From contig JANXSK010000027.1 of assembly GCA_025352695.1 (NCBI GenBank), positions 62,001 through 126,000 on the forward strand: 64,000 nucleotides of DNA, read 5' to 3'. Both the position numbers and the translations under genes were made by a program. Each line of letters starts with the position of its first letter. The stretch's first letter is position 1. This stretch comes from Ferruginibacter sp. GTDB taxonomy: Bacteria > Bacteroidota > Bacteroidia > Chitinophagales > Chitinophagaceae. A model generated the notes under the pieces. The model saw only the letters and a list, made by a program, of their open reading frames with translations. It did no database searches and had not been told where the DNA came from. Positions 30,368 through 40,369 of this stretch are shown piece after piece.

Positions 30368-30415
30368 GGGATAAATTTAGTCATTTATTTTAATGTATTT
30401 TAAGTATCGGGTGCA

Positions 30416-31117
30416 TTATTTAGATTGATGTGCAAGTGCTGCAATACTCAATTTTACTCCGTCTATTGTTGTAAGCATACTGCCACAGGCTTCCAGAGTT
30501 GCTCCGGTAGTTACCACATCATCTACCATTAATACATTTTTACCTTGTAGCTTATTCTTATCAATTACTATAAAACTTCCGGCAACATTTTCCCATCTTT
30601 CGGTACGATGCTTTTTTGTTTGAGTATCTGTATATCGTTTGCGAAGTACAATATTTTTTAAAACCGGAACATTCATAATTACCGACATTCCCTCACAAAT
30701 AATTGCGGCCTGGTTGTAACCACGCTTACGTTCCTTTTCTGGATATAAAGGCAACGGAATTAAAACATCAATATTACTAAAACGGTTACTTGATAAAAGG
30801 GTTTTGCCCATTATTTCGCCCAAATAAATACCAATTTCTTTGTTGCTTTTGTATTTAAGTTGATGGATCAATTGCTGCATAATTGATTCTTTAGAAAAAT
30901 AAAATTCACTGTGTGCTGCTACCAGCGGTATTCTTCCCGCAAATATTTTTTCTATTGGATTATCCCGATAGTGGGCAAAATTTGTTTGTGGTAAATTAAT
31001 GAGACATTTTAAACAGAGTAAAGCGTCTTGCTGTAGTAAATCACTTCCACAGCCCGTGCATACATGGGGGTAAAAAAGATGAAGCGTGTTAGATAGTATA
31101 GTTTTTAAGCCCAACAT
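30416..31117 (-). CDS. ComF family phosphoribosyltransferase-like protein
   Basis: CTGCGSDLLQQDALLCLKC zinc motif; IPLPLYPEKERKRGYNQA; VLMVDDVVTTGATLEACGSML PRPP motif. Confidence 0.92.
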   Translation of the reverse strand: MLGLKTILSNTLHLFYPHVCTGCGSDLLQQDALLCLKCLINLPQTNFAHYRDNPIEKIFAGRIPLVAAHSEFYFSKESIMQQLIHQLKYKSNKEIGIYLGEIMGKTLLSSNRFSNIDVLIPLPLYPEKERKRGYNQAAIICEGMSVIMNVPVLKNIVLRKRYTDTQTKKHRTERWENVAGSFIVIDKNKLQGKNVLMVDDVVTTGATLEACGSMLTTIDGVKLSIAALAHQSK

Positions 31118-31180
31118 TTAATGAATCTACTTATAATAAGTCTGTATTCAAAGTATTTACAAAATACATTTTGAAACTGT

Positions 31181-32575
31181 TTAAAATAAATACTGGTAAA
31201 GTTCTTCTACTTTGGCAAGGGGTACAACTTCAATACCTGCTGAACTTTTAGTTGCGCCAGATTTTATTTTTACCAATGATTTTGCATTGTATTTGCTCAC
31301 AATTATTTTTTCGAACCCAAGTTTTTCTGCTTCTGCAATACGTTGCTCAATCCTGTTTACGGCTCTTATTTCTCCGCTTAAGCCAACTTCGCCGGCAAAA
31401 CAATAATGCTGGTTTATGGGAATATCTTCGTAGCTGCTTAACAAAGCACAAACTATCGACAAATCAATGGAAGGATCTTCTATTTTTATTCCGCCGGCAA
31501 TATTTACAAAAACGTCTTTAACCCCAAAATGAAAACCACCACGTTTTTCGAGTACTGCCAACAATAATTGTAAGCGCCGCAAATCAAAACCACTTACTGT
31601 ACGTTGTGGTGTTCCATAAACGCTTTGGGTTACCAACGCCTGTCCTTCTATTAACAATGGCCGAATACCTTCAATAGTTGCAGCGATAGCAATACCACTT
31701 AATTGTTCTTCTTTTTGTGTAATTAATATTTCGGATGGATTGCTTACTGCACGCATACCTTCACCCGTCATTTCGTAAATACCCAGTTCGGAAGTTGAAC
31801 CAAACCTATTTTTCAACGTACGTAAAATTCTATACGCATAATGTCTGTCACCTTCAAACTGCAACACCGTATCTACCATATGTTCTAGTATTTTAGGGCC
31901 AGCAATATTACCATCTTTAGTGATGTGGCCTATTAAAAAAACCGGTGTGTTGGTTTCTTTGGCAAAGCGCTGCAATTCAGCAGCACATTCTCTTATCTGG
32001 CTTACACTACCCGGACCGCTTTCTACAAAGGGCGATTGCAATGTTTGAATACTATCAACAATCACCAAATGCGGTTTTAACTTTTTTATTTCCTGAAAAA
32101 TTGTTTGAGTATTAGTTTCAGTAAGTAAATAAAAATTATCGCTTTTTATACCTACACGATCTGCACGCATTTTTATTTGTTGTTCGCTTTCCTCCCCACT
32201 TATGTAAAGTGTAACTATTCCTTTTAATTGCAAACCAATTTGTAAAAACAAAGTTGATTTTCCTATGCCTGGTTCTCCCGCCACTAATACAATACTTCCC
32301 AAAACTATACCGCCGCCCAATACACGATTCACTTCAGCATCTGCAGTAACAATTCTTTTTTCTTCGGCACTACTTACATTGTTTATAGAAATGGTTTTCA
32401 ATTTTTCTACACCATTATACTCGTTCCATTCGTTATTTTCTTTTTTATCACTACCCTTAATAATAACTTCTTCAACAAACGTATTCCAGTTATTGCACGA
32501 AGGACATTTGCCTGTCCACTTGGCACTTTCATATCCACAACTCTGGCAAAAAAATGCTGACTTTGATTTACTCAT
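31181..32575 (-). CDS. radA: DNA repair protein RadA
   Basis: FFCQSCGYESAKWTGKCPSCNNWNTF, VAGEPGIGKSTLFLQ, LKNRFGSTSELGIYEM (KNRFG), Lon-like C-terminus GEVGLSGEIRAV. Confidence 0.96.
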   Translation of the reverse strand: MSKSKSAFFCQSCGYESAKWTGKCPSCNNWNTFVEEVIIKGSDKKENNEWNEYNGVEKLKTISINNVSSAEEKRIVTADAEVNRVLGGGIVLGSIVLVAGEPGIGKSTLFLQIGLQLKGIVTLYISGEESEQQIKMRADRVGIKSDNFYLLTETNTQTIFQEIKKLKPHLVIVDSIQTLQSPFVESGPGSVSQIRECAAELQRFAKETNTPVFLIGHITKDGNIAGPKILEHMVDTVLQFEGDRHYAYRILRTLKNRFGSTSELGIYEMTGEGMRAVSNPSEILITQKEEQLSGIAIAATIEGIRPLLIEGQALVTQSVYGTPQRTVSGFDLRRLQLLLAVLEKRGGFHFGVKDVFVNIAGGIKIEDPSIDLSIVCALLSSYEDIPINQHYCFAGEVGLSGEIRAVNRIEQRIAEAEKLGFEKIIVSKYNAKSLVKIKSGATKSSAGIEVVPLAKVEELYQYLF

Positions 32576-32756
32576 TGTGTAAATGTAAAACGTAAATTTT
32601 TAGAACAATTCTATTTTATTAACGGCGCTTGCTATCATATAAAATCATGGTCATAAAAAATTAGCAGAAATAAAATTTTTATAAAGAATGTATAGAAGTA
32701 AATAAAAAAAGAAAGGAGGATAAAAGCTTCCAGGATAAAACAGAAGTTACCTAAAA

Positions 32757-32860
32757 GTAAAAGGGTTAGCATTTCTGCTAACCCTTTATACTTACTAACC
32801 CATTAAATTCTATTGCTAAATTACAAATTGCGTCCACATAAAAAAATAAATCTTTTTGGA
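32757..32860. other. Unassigned noncoding hairpin element with downstream ACTAACCCATTAAATTC segment
   Basis: 11-bp perfect stem AAGGGTTAGCA-tttc-TGCTAACCCTT (32761-32786) in a 485-bp gap between divergent radA and TonB receptor. Confidence 0.45.
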
Positions 32861-33059
32861 TGTTAATAAGTTTTTAACCTATAAACTACAATTTTAGCTT
32901 ATTTAAAAAAGTATATAAATAATTAATAATCAATATTTTAAGTACTGATTTTTATAAATTTAATACCCATTTTTACGTACAGAAAAATAAAAATAAAGCA
33001 ATAAATTAATTTAATTTATAAAATAAACTACTTTACTTTCGTTATATAATTAAATTGTA

Positions 33060-35318
33060 ATGAAATTCTTTTTATTAACCATTTTATTGTTTTTATTTCT
33101 AAATATTGATGCGCAGATCAGCATTTCAGGACATATTGTGAATAATAAGAATAAGCCGTTATATGGTGTGAGTATTGTGCTAAAAAATACTTATGATGGA
33201 GCAACTTCCGATTCATTAGGTAGCTATTTCTTTACCACAACAGAAAAAGGTGATCAGGTACTGGAAGCAACTATTAGCGGTTATAATTTAGCAATTGAAA
33301 AAATAGCAATTGATTTAGTGCCGATTATACAGGATATTACACTTAAAGAACAAATTACAGAATTAAAGGCGGTGATAATTTCGGCTGGAGCTTTTGAAGC
33401 TAGTGACAAAAATAAAGGTGCTGTTTTAAACTCGAGAGATATTGTGACAACCCCGAGTGCAAATGGCGACGTTACAAGTGCCTTTAAGTCACTACCGGGC
33501 ACACAGCAGGTTGGTGAAAGTGAGGGATTATTTGTAAGAGGCGGCACAGCCGCTGAAAGTAAAATTTATATGGATGGAAATCTTGTAAACAATTTCTTTT
33601 TTAGTAGTACCCCGGGCATTGCTACAAGAGGCCGGTTTAATCCATTTCTTTTTAAAGGTACTGTTTTTAGCACCGGGGGCTATTCTGCGTTATATGGTCA
33701 GGCACTTTCTTCGGTATTAATTCTCGAAAGCACTGATTTACCCGAAAAAACTGAAGCAGACCTGAATGTTTCTGTTGTAGGCATTGGCGGAGGTATTCAA
33801 CACCTGGCCAAAAATAAAAAATCTTCCTTTGGCATTTCTTATAACTATACTAATTTATGGCTGGCATTTAATGCAATAAAACAAAAGCAGGATTATTTTA
33901 GGGTGCCTTTAGCCCATCAAACGGATGCGAATTTTAGAATAAAAACAAAAAATGGTGGGTTTTTAAAGTATTATGGCTACATAAGTGGCAATAAAGTTGG
34001 CTTTAGGAGTATAGATATAGATTCTGCTACGCTAAAAAATTCCTTTGCACTGCAAAATCTGAATACCTACCAAAATATTAACTGGAAGGATCGCCTTAGA
34101 AATGGCTGGAAAATAAATACAGGCATTAGCTTTAGTACTAATAAAGATGGAATTGCCAATGAACTACAGAGTGCTGACAATGATAAAGTAAGCATCAGCA
34201 ATCTCACATTTTATTCTTTCAAGAATTTCTCATTACAAAATATTGCCCGTTACGCACAGGCAAGGGTCGTGTTGGAGAAAAAAATCAAAGGTTTATCTGT
34301 TGTCCGTTTTGGAGGCGACTATTTTTATAGCAATGAAAAAACAACGTATACCTTATTTGATGGTACAAAATATATTGAAAAAGTAACCGACAATTTAGTT
34401 GCCGCATTTACAGAAACAGATATATATGTTACTAATAATTTAGCTGCAAAAATTGGTACTCGTTTAGAACATTCGGCTATCATCAATAAATGGAATATAG
34501 CACCAAGAATTTCATTGGCATATAAAATAGCTGAAAAAAGTCAGGCCTCATTTGCCTTTGGAATTTTTTATCAAAATCCGGAAAGAAAATTATTACCAGG
34601 CGTTGCTGGCATAGATTATTCCAAAGCAAATCACTATATTTTTCAATATACAATGCAAACAAAAGAGCATACTTTAAGAGTTGAATTATTTTATAAAAAG
34701 TATGCTGATCTATATAAAACAATTCCCAATTTTAACGGTAGAGAAATCGCTGCCAATAATAATGGCTATGGCTATGCAAAAGGAATTGAATTTTTTTGGA
34801 GAGATAAAAAAACTATTAAAAATGTTGATTACTGGATTTCGTATTCTTACCTCGATACAAAAAGAAATTTCCTAAATTATCCTTCCGAAATTCAACCTTC
34901 ATTTACAGCCAATCATACAGCCGCTTTCGTTTTTAAAAAGTTTGTATTGCCGTGGAAAACAGGGTTTAATTTGAGTTATAATTTTGCAACAGGCAGGCCG
35001 TATTATAACATCACCTATGATAATGCACAAAATAAATACACCATTGCAGATCAAGGAGAAACAATCAATTATACTAATGTCAGTTTTAGTATCAATTATC
35101 TACCCAACCTAGGCAAAAAAAGTGCTAAAGCATTTGCTGTATGGGTTTTGGGTATCAATAATATTTTAGGCCAAAAACAGATTTACAATTATAATTACAG
35201 CAACAATGGCAGCAGAAAAGAAGCCGTAACACCACCTGCCAACAGGTTCATATTTATTGGCTGCTTCCTTAGTTTTGGTATCAACAGAACGCAGGAAGCT
35301 ATTAATAATAACTTATAA
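33060..35318 (+). CDS. TonB-dependent receptor with N-terminal carboxypeptidase-regulatory-like domain
   Basis: Signal peptide; ISISGHIVNNKNKPLYGVSIVLKNTYDGATSDSLGSYFF; plug domain GTQQVGESEGLFVRGGTAAESKIYMDGNLV; beta-barrel C-terminus. Confidence 0.9.
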   Translation: MKFFLLTILLFLFLNIDAQISISGHIVNNKNKPLYGVSIVLKNTYDGATSDSLGSYFFTTTEKGDQVLEATISGYNLAIEKIAIDLVPIIQDITLKEQITELKAVIISAGAFEASDKNKGAVLNSRDIVTTPSANGDVTSAFKSLPGTQQVGESEGLFVRGGTAAESKIYMDGNLVNNFFFSSTPGIATRGRFNPFLFKGTVFSTGGYSALYGQALSSVLILESTDLPEKTEADLNVSVVGIGGGIQHLAKNKKSSFGISYNYTNLWLAFNAIKQKQDYFRVPLAHQTDANFRIKTKNGGFLKYYGYISGNKVGFRSIDIDSATLKNSFALQNLNTYQNINWKDRLRNGWKINTGISFSTNKDGIANELQSADNDKVSISNLTFYSFKNFSLQNIARYAQARVVLEKKIKGLSVVRFGGDYFYSNEKTTYTLFDGTKYIEKVTDNLVAAFTETDIYVTNNLAAKIGTRLEHSAIINKWNIAPRISLAYKIAEKSQASFAFGIFYQNPERKLLPGVAGIDYSKANHYIFQYTMQTKEHTLRVELFYKKYADLYKTIPNFNGREIAANNNGYGYAKGIEFFWRDKKTIKNVDYWISYSYLDTKRNFLNYPSEIQPSFTANHTAAFVFKKFVLPWKTGFNLSYNFATGRPYYNITYDNAQNKYTIADQGETINYTNVSFSINYLPNLGKKSAKAFAVWVLGINNILGQKQIYNYNYSNNGSRKEAVTPPANRFIFIGCFLSFGINRTQEAINNNL

Positions 35319-35406
35319 AAATTCAATATAGAAAAATAATTAAAACCTCAGAGTAAAATTAAAAATTGAAAATAAACCATCGCTAAATCATCTTAAAACC
35401 AAAAAA

Positions 35407-36048
35407 ATGAAAAAATTATTTCTTTCAACAATTGTATTGTTTGCTACAGTTGCTGTAATTGCACAAAGCGAAAAATTTACTACTGCAATAAAAAAAAATC
35501 TGGCAGCATTGGATACTAGTTTTAAAAACCCTGCAGATTTGCTATCTGTAGCAAATAATTTTGAACGTGTTGCCAACGCAGAAAAAAATCAATGGCTTCC
35601 CTATTATTATGCTGCATTGTGCCAAGTTAATTATGGATTTATGGAGCAAAATAAAGAGAAGATTGATGGGTATGCCGATAAAGCAACTTTGCTTATTGCC
35701 AAAGCAGATTCGCTATCGCCCAATAATTCAGAAATATCTTGCATTAAAAGTATGATTGCAAGTTGCCACATGATGGTTGACCCAATGCAAAGGTGGCAAG
35801 AATATGGACAGGAGAGTAATAGCAATATGGAAGCTGCAATGAAACAAGATCCAACAAACCCACGCCCTTATTTTTTAAAAGGTCAAGGATTAAAATATAC
35901 ACCGGAACAATTTGGTGGAGGATGCGCAACTGCTAAACCTCAGTTACAAATTGCTTTAGAAAAATTTACTACGTTTAAACCCTCTAGTGAAATAAGTCCA
36001 AATTGGGGTAAAGAACGAGTAGAAATGTTAATTGAAGAATGCAAATAG
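35407..36048 (+). CDS. Secreted conserved hypothetical protein (TPR-like)
   Basis: Signal peptide MKKLFLSTIVLFATVAVIAQS; helical repeat-like sequence NQWLPYYYAALCQV, PTNPRPYFLKGQGLKYTP. Confidence 0.7.
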   Translation: MKKLFLSTIVLFATVAVIAQSEKFTTAIKKNLAALDTSFKNPADLLSVANNFERVANAEKNQWLPYYYAALCQVNYGFMEQNKEKIDGYADKATLLIAKADSLSPNNSEISCIKSMIASCHMMVDPMQRWQEYGQESNSNMEAAMKQDPTNPRPYFLKGQGLKYTPEQFGGGCATAKPQLQIALEKFTTFKPSSEISPNWGKERVEMLIEECK

Positions 36049-36276
36049 TCCAGTCTTTCAATAAACACTAGCAGTTCCACAATCTATAACTATACAATAG
36101 CAAAGTTTAGCAGTATATGTAGATGATGATGCGAAAATATTAATCACTGCAATACCAATTTCAAAAAACTATTTAATTCCCGGATATTTATTGAACAAAA
36201 AATATAAAAAAAAACACTTCATAATTTTATAGAACAAACATTTAACGAGCATGAAAGCCTTAAACTTATCAATTAA

Positions 36277-36816
36277 ATGATAGGCAAAGTAAAGCAAGAC
36301 TACATTAAAAAAGGCATCGCTTCTCCTGTTTGGGGCGTATTGGTTATTTTATGCAGCCTTGTCACCTGGGCTAGGGTTCAATATAATTTCAATAACGGTT
36401 TTGATATTTGGCTACTGATTTTTTTTGCTGTAATTCCGCAAATATATTTTTCTGTAAAAGAAAAAAATCAAAAAAAGTTTGTTGCGCATGATGATAGTAC
36501 GATAACATTTGTTTGGACTGCTTTTGGGATTTGTATTTTTATTGCTACTTTTTACAATAGTAAATATGGCAATAATGTAATGTCCACAATATTTATGATG
36601 CTATATGGCATACCAACTTTTATTACCGGAGGTATTTTTAAATTTAAGCCGATGATATTTGGCGGGCTTATCTGTTGGGTATTTAGCATAATTTCTATTT
36701 ATACTCCTGCCCCAATCGATATGTTATTAATGGCTTCCTGCGGACTTTTTGCGTGGCTAATACCAGGTATTATTTTATGGACCAACTACCAAAAACAAAA
36801 AAAGGCCCATGTTTAA
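36277..36816 (+). CDS. Hypothetical multipass membrane protein
   Basis: Several hydrophobic helices; 3' end overlaps the start of the next gene. Confidence 0.65.
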   Translation: MIGKVKQDYIKKGIASPVWGVLVILCSLVTWARVQYNFNNGFDIWLLIFFAVIPQIYFSVKEKNQKKFVAHDDSTITFVWTAFGICIFIATFYNSKYGNNVMSTIFMMLYGIPTFITGGIFKFKPMIFGGLICWVFSIISIYTPAPIDMLLMASCGLFAWLIPGIILWTNYQKQKKAHV

Positions 36817-37105
36817 ACTGCTCGACCCTATATTACATTCGCAGTTGCGTTTAGCTGTAATAAGTTTACTAATAAGCGTAAAGGAGGCAGATTTTACTTT
36901 TTTAAAAGAAAAAACCAATGCTACAGCTGGTAATCTTAGCGTGCAGATTAACAAGTTAAAAGAAGCCGGATATGTAGAAGTTATAAAGCAATTCCGAAAT
37001 AATTATCCTCAAACAATTTGTAAAATAACAAAAACTGGTGTAGATGCTTTTGAAATTTATGTGAAGGCTTTACAAACATATATGAATCCCAATAGTGCAG
37101 TATAA
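36809..37105 (+). CDS. Winged-helix transcriptional regulator
   Basis: LDPILHSQLRLAVISLLISVKEADFTFLKEKTNATAGNLSVQINKLKEAGYVEVIKQF. Confidence 0.85.
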   Translation: MFKLLDPILHSQLRLAVISLLISVKEADFTFLKEKTNATAGNLSVQINKLKEAGYVEVIKQFRNNYPQTICKITKTGVDAFEIYVKALQTYMNPNSAV

Positions 37106-37106
37106 T

Positions 37107-37135
37107 AAAAAAAGCCTTTCTTTTGAGGAAAAGGC
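37107..37135 (-). terminator. Terminator-like hairpin
   Basis: GCCTTT-..-AAAGGC stem with a T-run on the minus strand; lies between convergent genes. Confidence 0.7.
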
Positions 37136-37163
37136 ATTTCTGCTTGTGCTTGGTTATCAAAAA

Positions 37164-37526
37164 TTACTTCCAAATCAAAAATTTGGCACTATGCGTTTCA
37201 TTGTTGCTTATAAGCTGTATAGTATAGTTTCCTTCATTTAAAGAATGAAAATTATCAATGTTGATATTATTTTTTCCTACGTTAATTTTTGTAGTTTGTT
37301 GCAACAATTTTTTACCATTTTCATTCAATACCAGAATTATTGCATCTCCAACTGCAGGAGCATTAAAACTAATTTTAACATCGTTGGTAGCAGCGTTAGG
37401 CAGTATGGTTAAATCATAGCTTATAGATATAAGTAAAGATACTTGTGTATCATTTACAGAATTTGCTTTTGCTGTAATTGTTATTAATACAAATGATGCG
37501 ATTAAAAAACTTAAAATTGTCTTCAT
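37164..37526 (-). CDS. Small secreted protein consisting mainly of a T9SS type-A sorting-domain-like region
   Basis: Signal peptide, then LTILPNAATNDVKISFNAPAVGDAIILVLNENGKKLLQQTTKINVGKNNINIDNFHSLNEGNYTIQLISNNETHSAKFLIWK resembling the Por secretion tail. Confidence 0.7.
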   Translation of the reverse strand: MKTILSFLIASFVLITITAKANSVNDTQVSLLISISYDLTILPNAATNDVKISFNAPAVGDAIILVLNENGKKLLQQTTKINVGKNNINIDNFHSLNEGNYTIQLISNNETHSAKFLIWK

Positions 37527-37816
37527 GTTGTGTGTATTTTGAGGTAAGTTAAAAACTAGTGAATAAATGATTCAGATAGTTAATACACAGTAAATTGGGA
37601 ATTAATGTAATTCTGTAGGATTGGGGTATTGTAATACTAAATTGACAAAGAGATAAAATGTGGTTATTATGAGAGTGTATGGTAAACAACAATCTGGATC
37701 AAAAGTAATACTTTATTTTACAATTCCAAGTTTATTTTAAAAAATTAAAATCCCATTAAATGTTACCGAACAATTAATTGCGCTATCCGTTTTAACTTTA
37801 CTTACAACCCAGAAAT

Positions 37817-38746
37817 ATGGCATTGATAATAAATGTAAATCATCTTTCGAAAAAATTTAATGATACATATGCTGTTAATGATCTTTCGTTTACTGTTAAT
37901 GAAGGAGATATTTATGGCTTTCTTGGGCAGAATGGGGCAGGTAAATCTACTACTATCAGGATGTTGTTGACTTTGATACAACCAAGCAGTGGAATCATAG
38001 AAATGTTTGGTAAAAAGCTCTCTACCCACAGATCAGAAATTTTAAAAGAGGTTGGTGCTGTTATAGAAAAACCGGATCTGTACAAATATTTATCTGCGTA
38101 CGAAAACCTTTCCATTTTTGCAAAAATGAGTGGCATAAAAGTTACCCGGCAATTGCTCATGAATCAATTGCAAATGGTTAATTTACAAGATAGGGCAAAA
38201 GATACTGTTAAAACATTTAGCCAGGGGATGAAACAGCGTTTAGGCATTGCCGTTGCACTAGTACATAATCCGGCATTAATTATTTTAGATGAACCAACCA
38301 ATGGTTTAGATCCTCAGGGAATTGCTGACATCAGAAATTTGATAATAAGACTTAGCAGGGAATTGGGTAAAACAATATTGATCTCTTCTCACCTCTTAAG
38401 CGAAATCGAATTAATCGCTAACCGCATGATTATTATCCACAAAGGAAAAAAAATGGTGGAAGGAAATGTAGCAGATTTATTGGATCCTGCGCACACACTG
38501 GTAGAAATTGAAACCCTTAACAATACGGAAGCTGCAGCGCTATTACAACAATCAACATGGGCGCCCTTTTTACTACCAAAAAACCAGCTGCAATTAATGA
38601 TGAATAAAACAGCAGTACCGCAATTGATAAACGACCTTGTAACTATGGGAGTTCAACTACTTTCTGTAAACTCAAGCCATTCATTGGAAAATTATTTTTT
38701 ATCACTTACAACGCAATCCGGAAATGTGGAAGCTTTTACAAATTGA
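37817..38746 (+). CDS. ABC transporter ATP-binding protein
   Basis: GFLGQNGAGKSTTIRMLLTL, FSQGMKQRLGIAVALVHNPALIILDEPTNGLDPQG. Confidence 0.92.
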   Translation: MALIINVNHLSKKFNDTYAVNDLSFTVNEGDIYGFLGQNGAGKSTTIRMLLTLIQPSSGIIEMFGKKLSTHRSEILKEVGAVIEKPDLYKYLSAYENLSIFAKMSGIKVTRQLLMNQLQMVNLQDRAKDTVKTFSQGMKQRLGIAVALVHNPALIILDEPTNGLDPQGIADIRNLIIRLSRELGKTILISSHLLSEIELIANRMIIIHKGKKMVEGNVADLLDPAHTLVEIETLNNTEAAALLQQSTWAPFLLPKNQLQLMMNKTAVPQLINDLVTMGVQLLSVNSSHSLENYFLSLTTQSGNVEAFTN

Positions 38747-39617
38747 GCTGTTTAAAATATCTAAAAGACCAAGAACCTACATTGCATTTATAGCAGTAGC
38801 TGCCATTGTGTTTATTTTTCAGTTTGCCTTTAAGGCTGATGGGCAAAGCTATATGGACCTTATGCTGCAAAGCGTAAAAGATACTTTTTCTTTCGATAGG
38901 GTACAAGCCATTAATGGCTATTTTATGTGCTATATTATTTTAAATACTTTACTGATACAGATACCCATTTTAATAGCCTTAATTGCTGCAGATTCTATAT
39001 CTGGCGAAGCAAACATGGGTACACTACGGCTATTGATATCAAAGCCAATTAGCCGTACACAAATAATACTTGTAAAATTTGCTGCGGCAACTATTTTCAC
39101 TATTTTTTTATTATTGTGGATGGCGATAACAGCATTATTTTTGAGTTTATTGATATTTGGCGCAGGTGATATGCTGGTATTCAGATCAAAGGGAGATGAG
39201 TCGCAAATACTATTGATTACAAGGGATGATATTATGTGGCGTTATTATGCAGCATTTGCTTATGCTACTGTGGCACTAACGGTAATTGCAGCCTTATCTT
39301 TATTGCTTTCAATTTTTGCAGAAAATTCTATAGGCCCTATTATTGCTACAGTTTGTATCGTTATTGTATGCACAATCATTTCAAACATTAATGTACCTGT
39401 GATTGATAAAAATGTAAAGCCATTTTTATTCACATCTTACCTGGTTGGGTGGAAAGGATTTTTTTATATAGGTACCGATATTGATGGAAAAACAATTAAA
39501 GGAAGTCTTGAAAACTGGCCTGCTATCCGCAAGAGTTTATTAATATTAATTGCGCACATTTTCATATTGGTAAGCGCAGCCGTTGTTGTATTTAAAAAAA
39601 AAGATATTCTATCCTAA
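38724..39617 (+). CDS. ABC transporter permease (ABC-2 type)
   Basis: Multipass protein; DSISGEANMGTLRLLISKPISRTQIILVKFAAATIFT; overlaps ATPase gene by 23 bp. Confidence 0.88.
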   Translation: MWKLLQIELFKISKRPRTYIAFIAVAAIVFIFQFAFKADGQSYMDLMLQSVKDTFSFDRVQAINGYFMCYIILNTLLIQIPILIALIAADSISGEANMGTLRLLISKPISRTQIILVKFAAATIFTIFLLLWMAITALFLSLLIFGAGDMLVFRSKGDESQILLITRDDIMWRYYAAFAYATVALTVIAALSLLLSIFAENSIGPIIATVCIVIVCTIISNINVPVIDKNVKPFLFTSYLVGWKGFFYIGTDIDGKTIKGSLENWPAIRKSLLILIAHIFILVSAAVVVFKKKDILS

Positions 39618-39628
39618 TAATTAATAAA

Positions 39629-40333
39629 ATGATAAGACCAATAAAAATTATACCATTATTATTTCTTTTATTGACTGCTGTAGCTGGCAAATCTCAAGAT
39701 GTAAATATACTGCTTGCTAAAGTTAAATTTAATATTGATAAGGTTTATGATTATAAGGCTTCAGCCAGAATGATTACAAATGTTAGTTTTTTAAAAGTCC
39801 CGGATGCTGATGTAAAAGTATATTTTAAAAAGCCCAATAAATTAAAAATAAAAAATGAAAAAGGTATCTCATTTGTACCCAAAGGTGCTGTGAGCATTAA
39901 CCTCAATAATATTTTAAGTGGAGGAAAATATACCGCTATAGATGCAGGAAAAGATAAAATAGGAAACACTATTGTACGAGTAGTTAAATTATTACCCGAA
40001 GATGACAATGCGGATGTTGTATTGTCAACAGTATATATTGATGAAGCTGCTTTGTTAATAAGAAGGGCTAAAACAACTACCAGAACCAATGGTAGCTACC
40101 AATTAGAAATGAGTTATGGCAATTATGCAAGCTATGGATTGCCTGATAAAATCATTTTTACTTTCGATACCAAGGATTACAAATTGCCAAAGGGCGTAAC
40201 TTTTGATTTTGATGATGGAACTCAAAACAATAGGACTGCCGCTGATAAGGCAAAAACTAAAAATGGAAGTGCAGAAATAACTTTTCACAATTACCTGATA
40301 AATAAAGGCGTAGAAGACGCGGTTTTTAAATAG
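39629..40333 (+). CDS. LolA-like outer-membrane lipoprotein-sorting domain protein
   Basis: Signal peptide; VYDYKASARMITNVSFLKVPDADVKVYFKKPNKLKIKNEKGISFVPKG. Confidence 0.72.
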   Translation: MIRPIKIIPLLFLLLTAVAGKSQDVNILLAKVKFNIDKVYDYKASARMITNVSFLKVPDADVKVYFKKPNKLKIKNEKGISFVPKGAVSINLNNILSGGKYTAIDAGKDKIGNTIVRVVKLLPEDDNADVVLSTVYIDEAALLIRRAKTTTRTNGSYQLEMSYGNYASYGLPDKIIFTFDTKDYKLPKGVTFDFDDGTQNNRTAADKAKTKNGSAEITFHNYLINKGVEDAVFK

Positions 40334-40369
40334 GGCAATTAAGCGACTATCCTTTATTTAATAACATCT

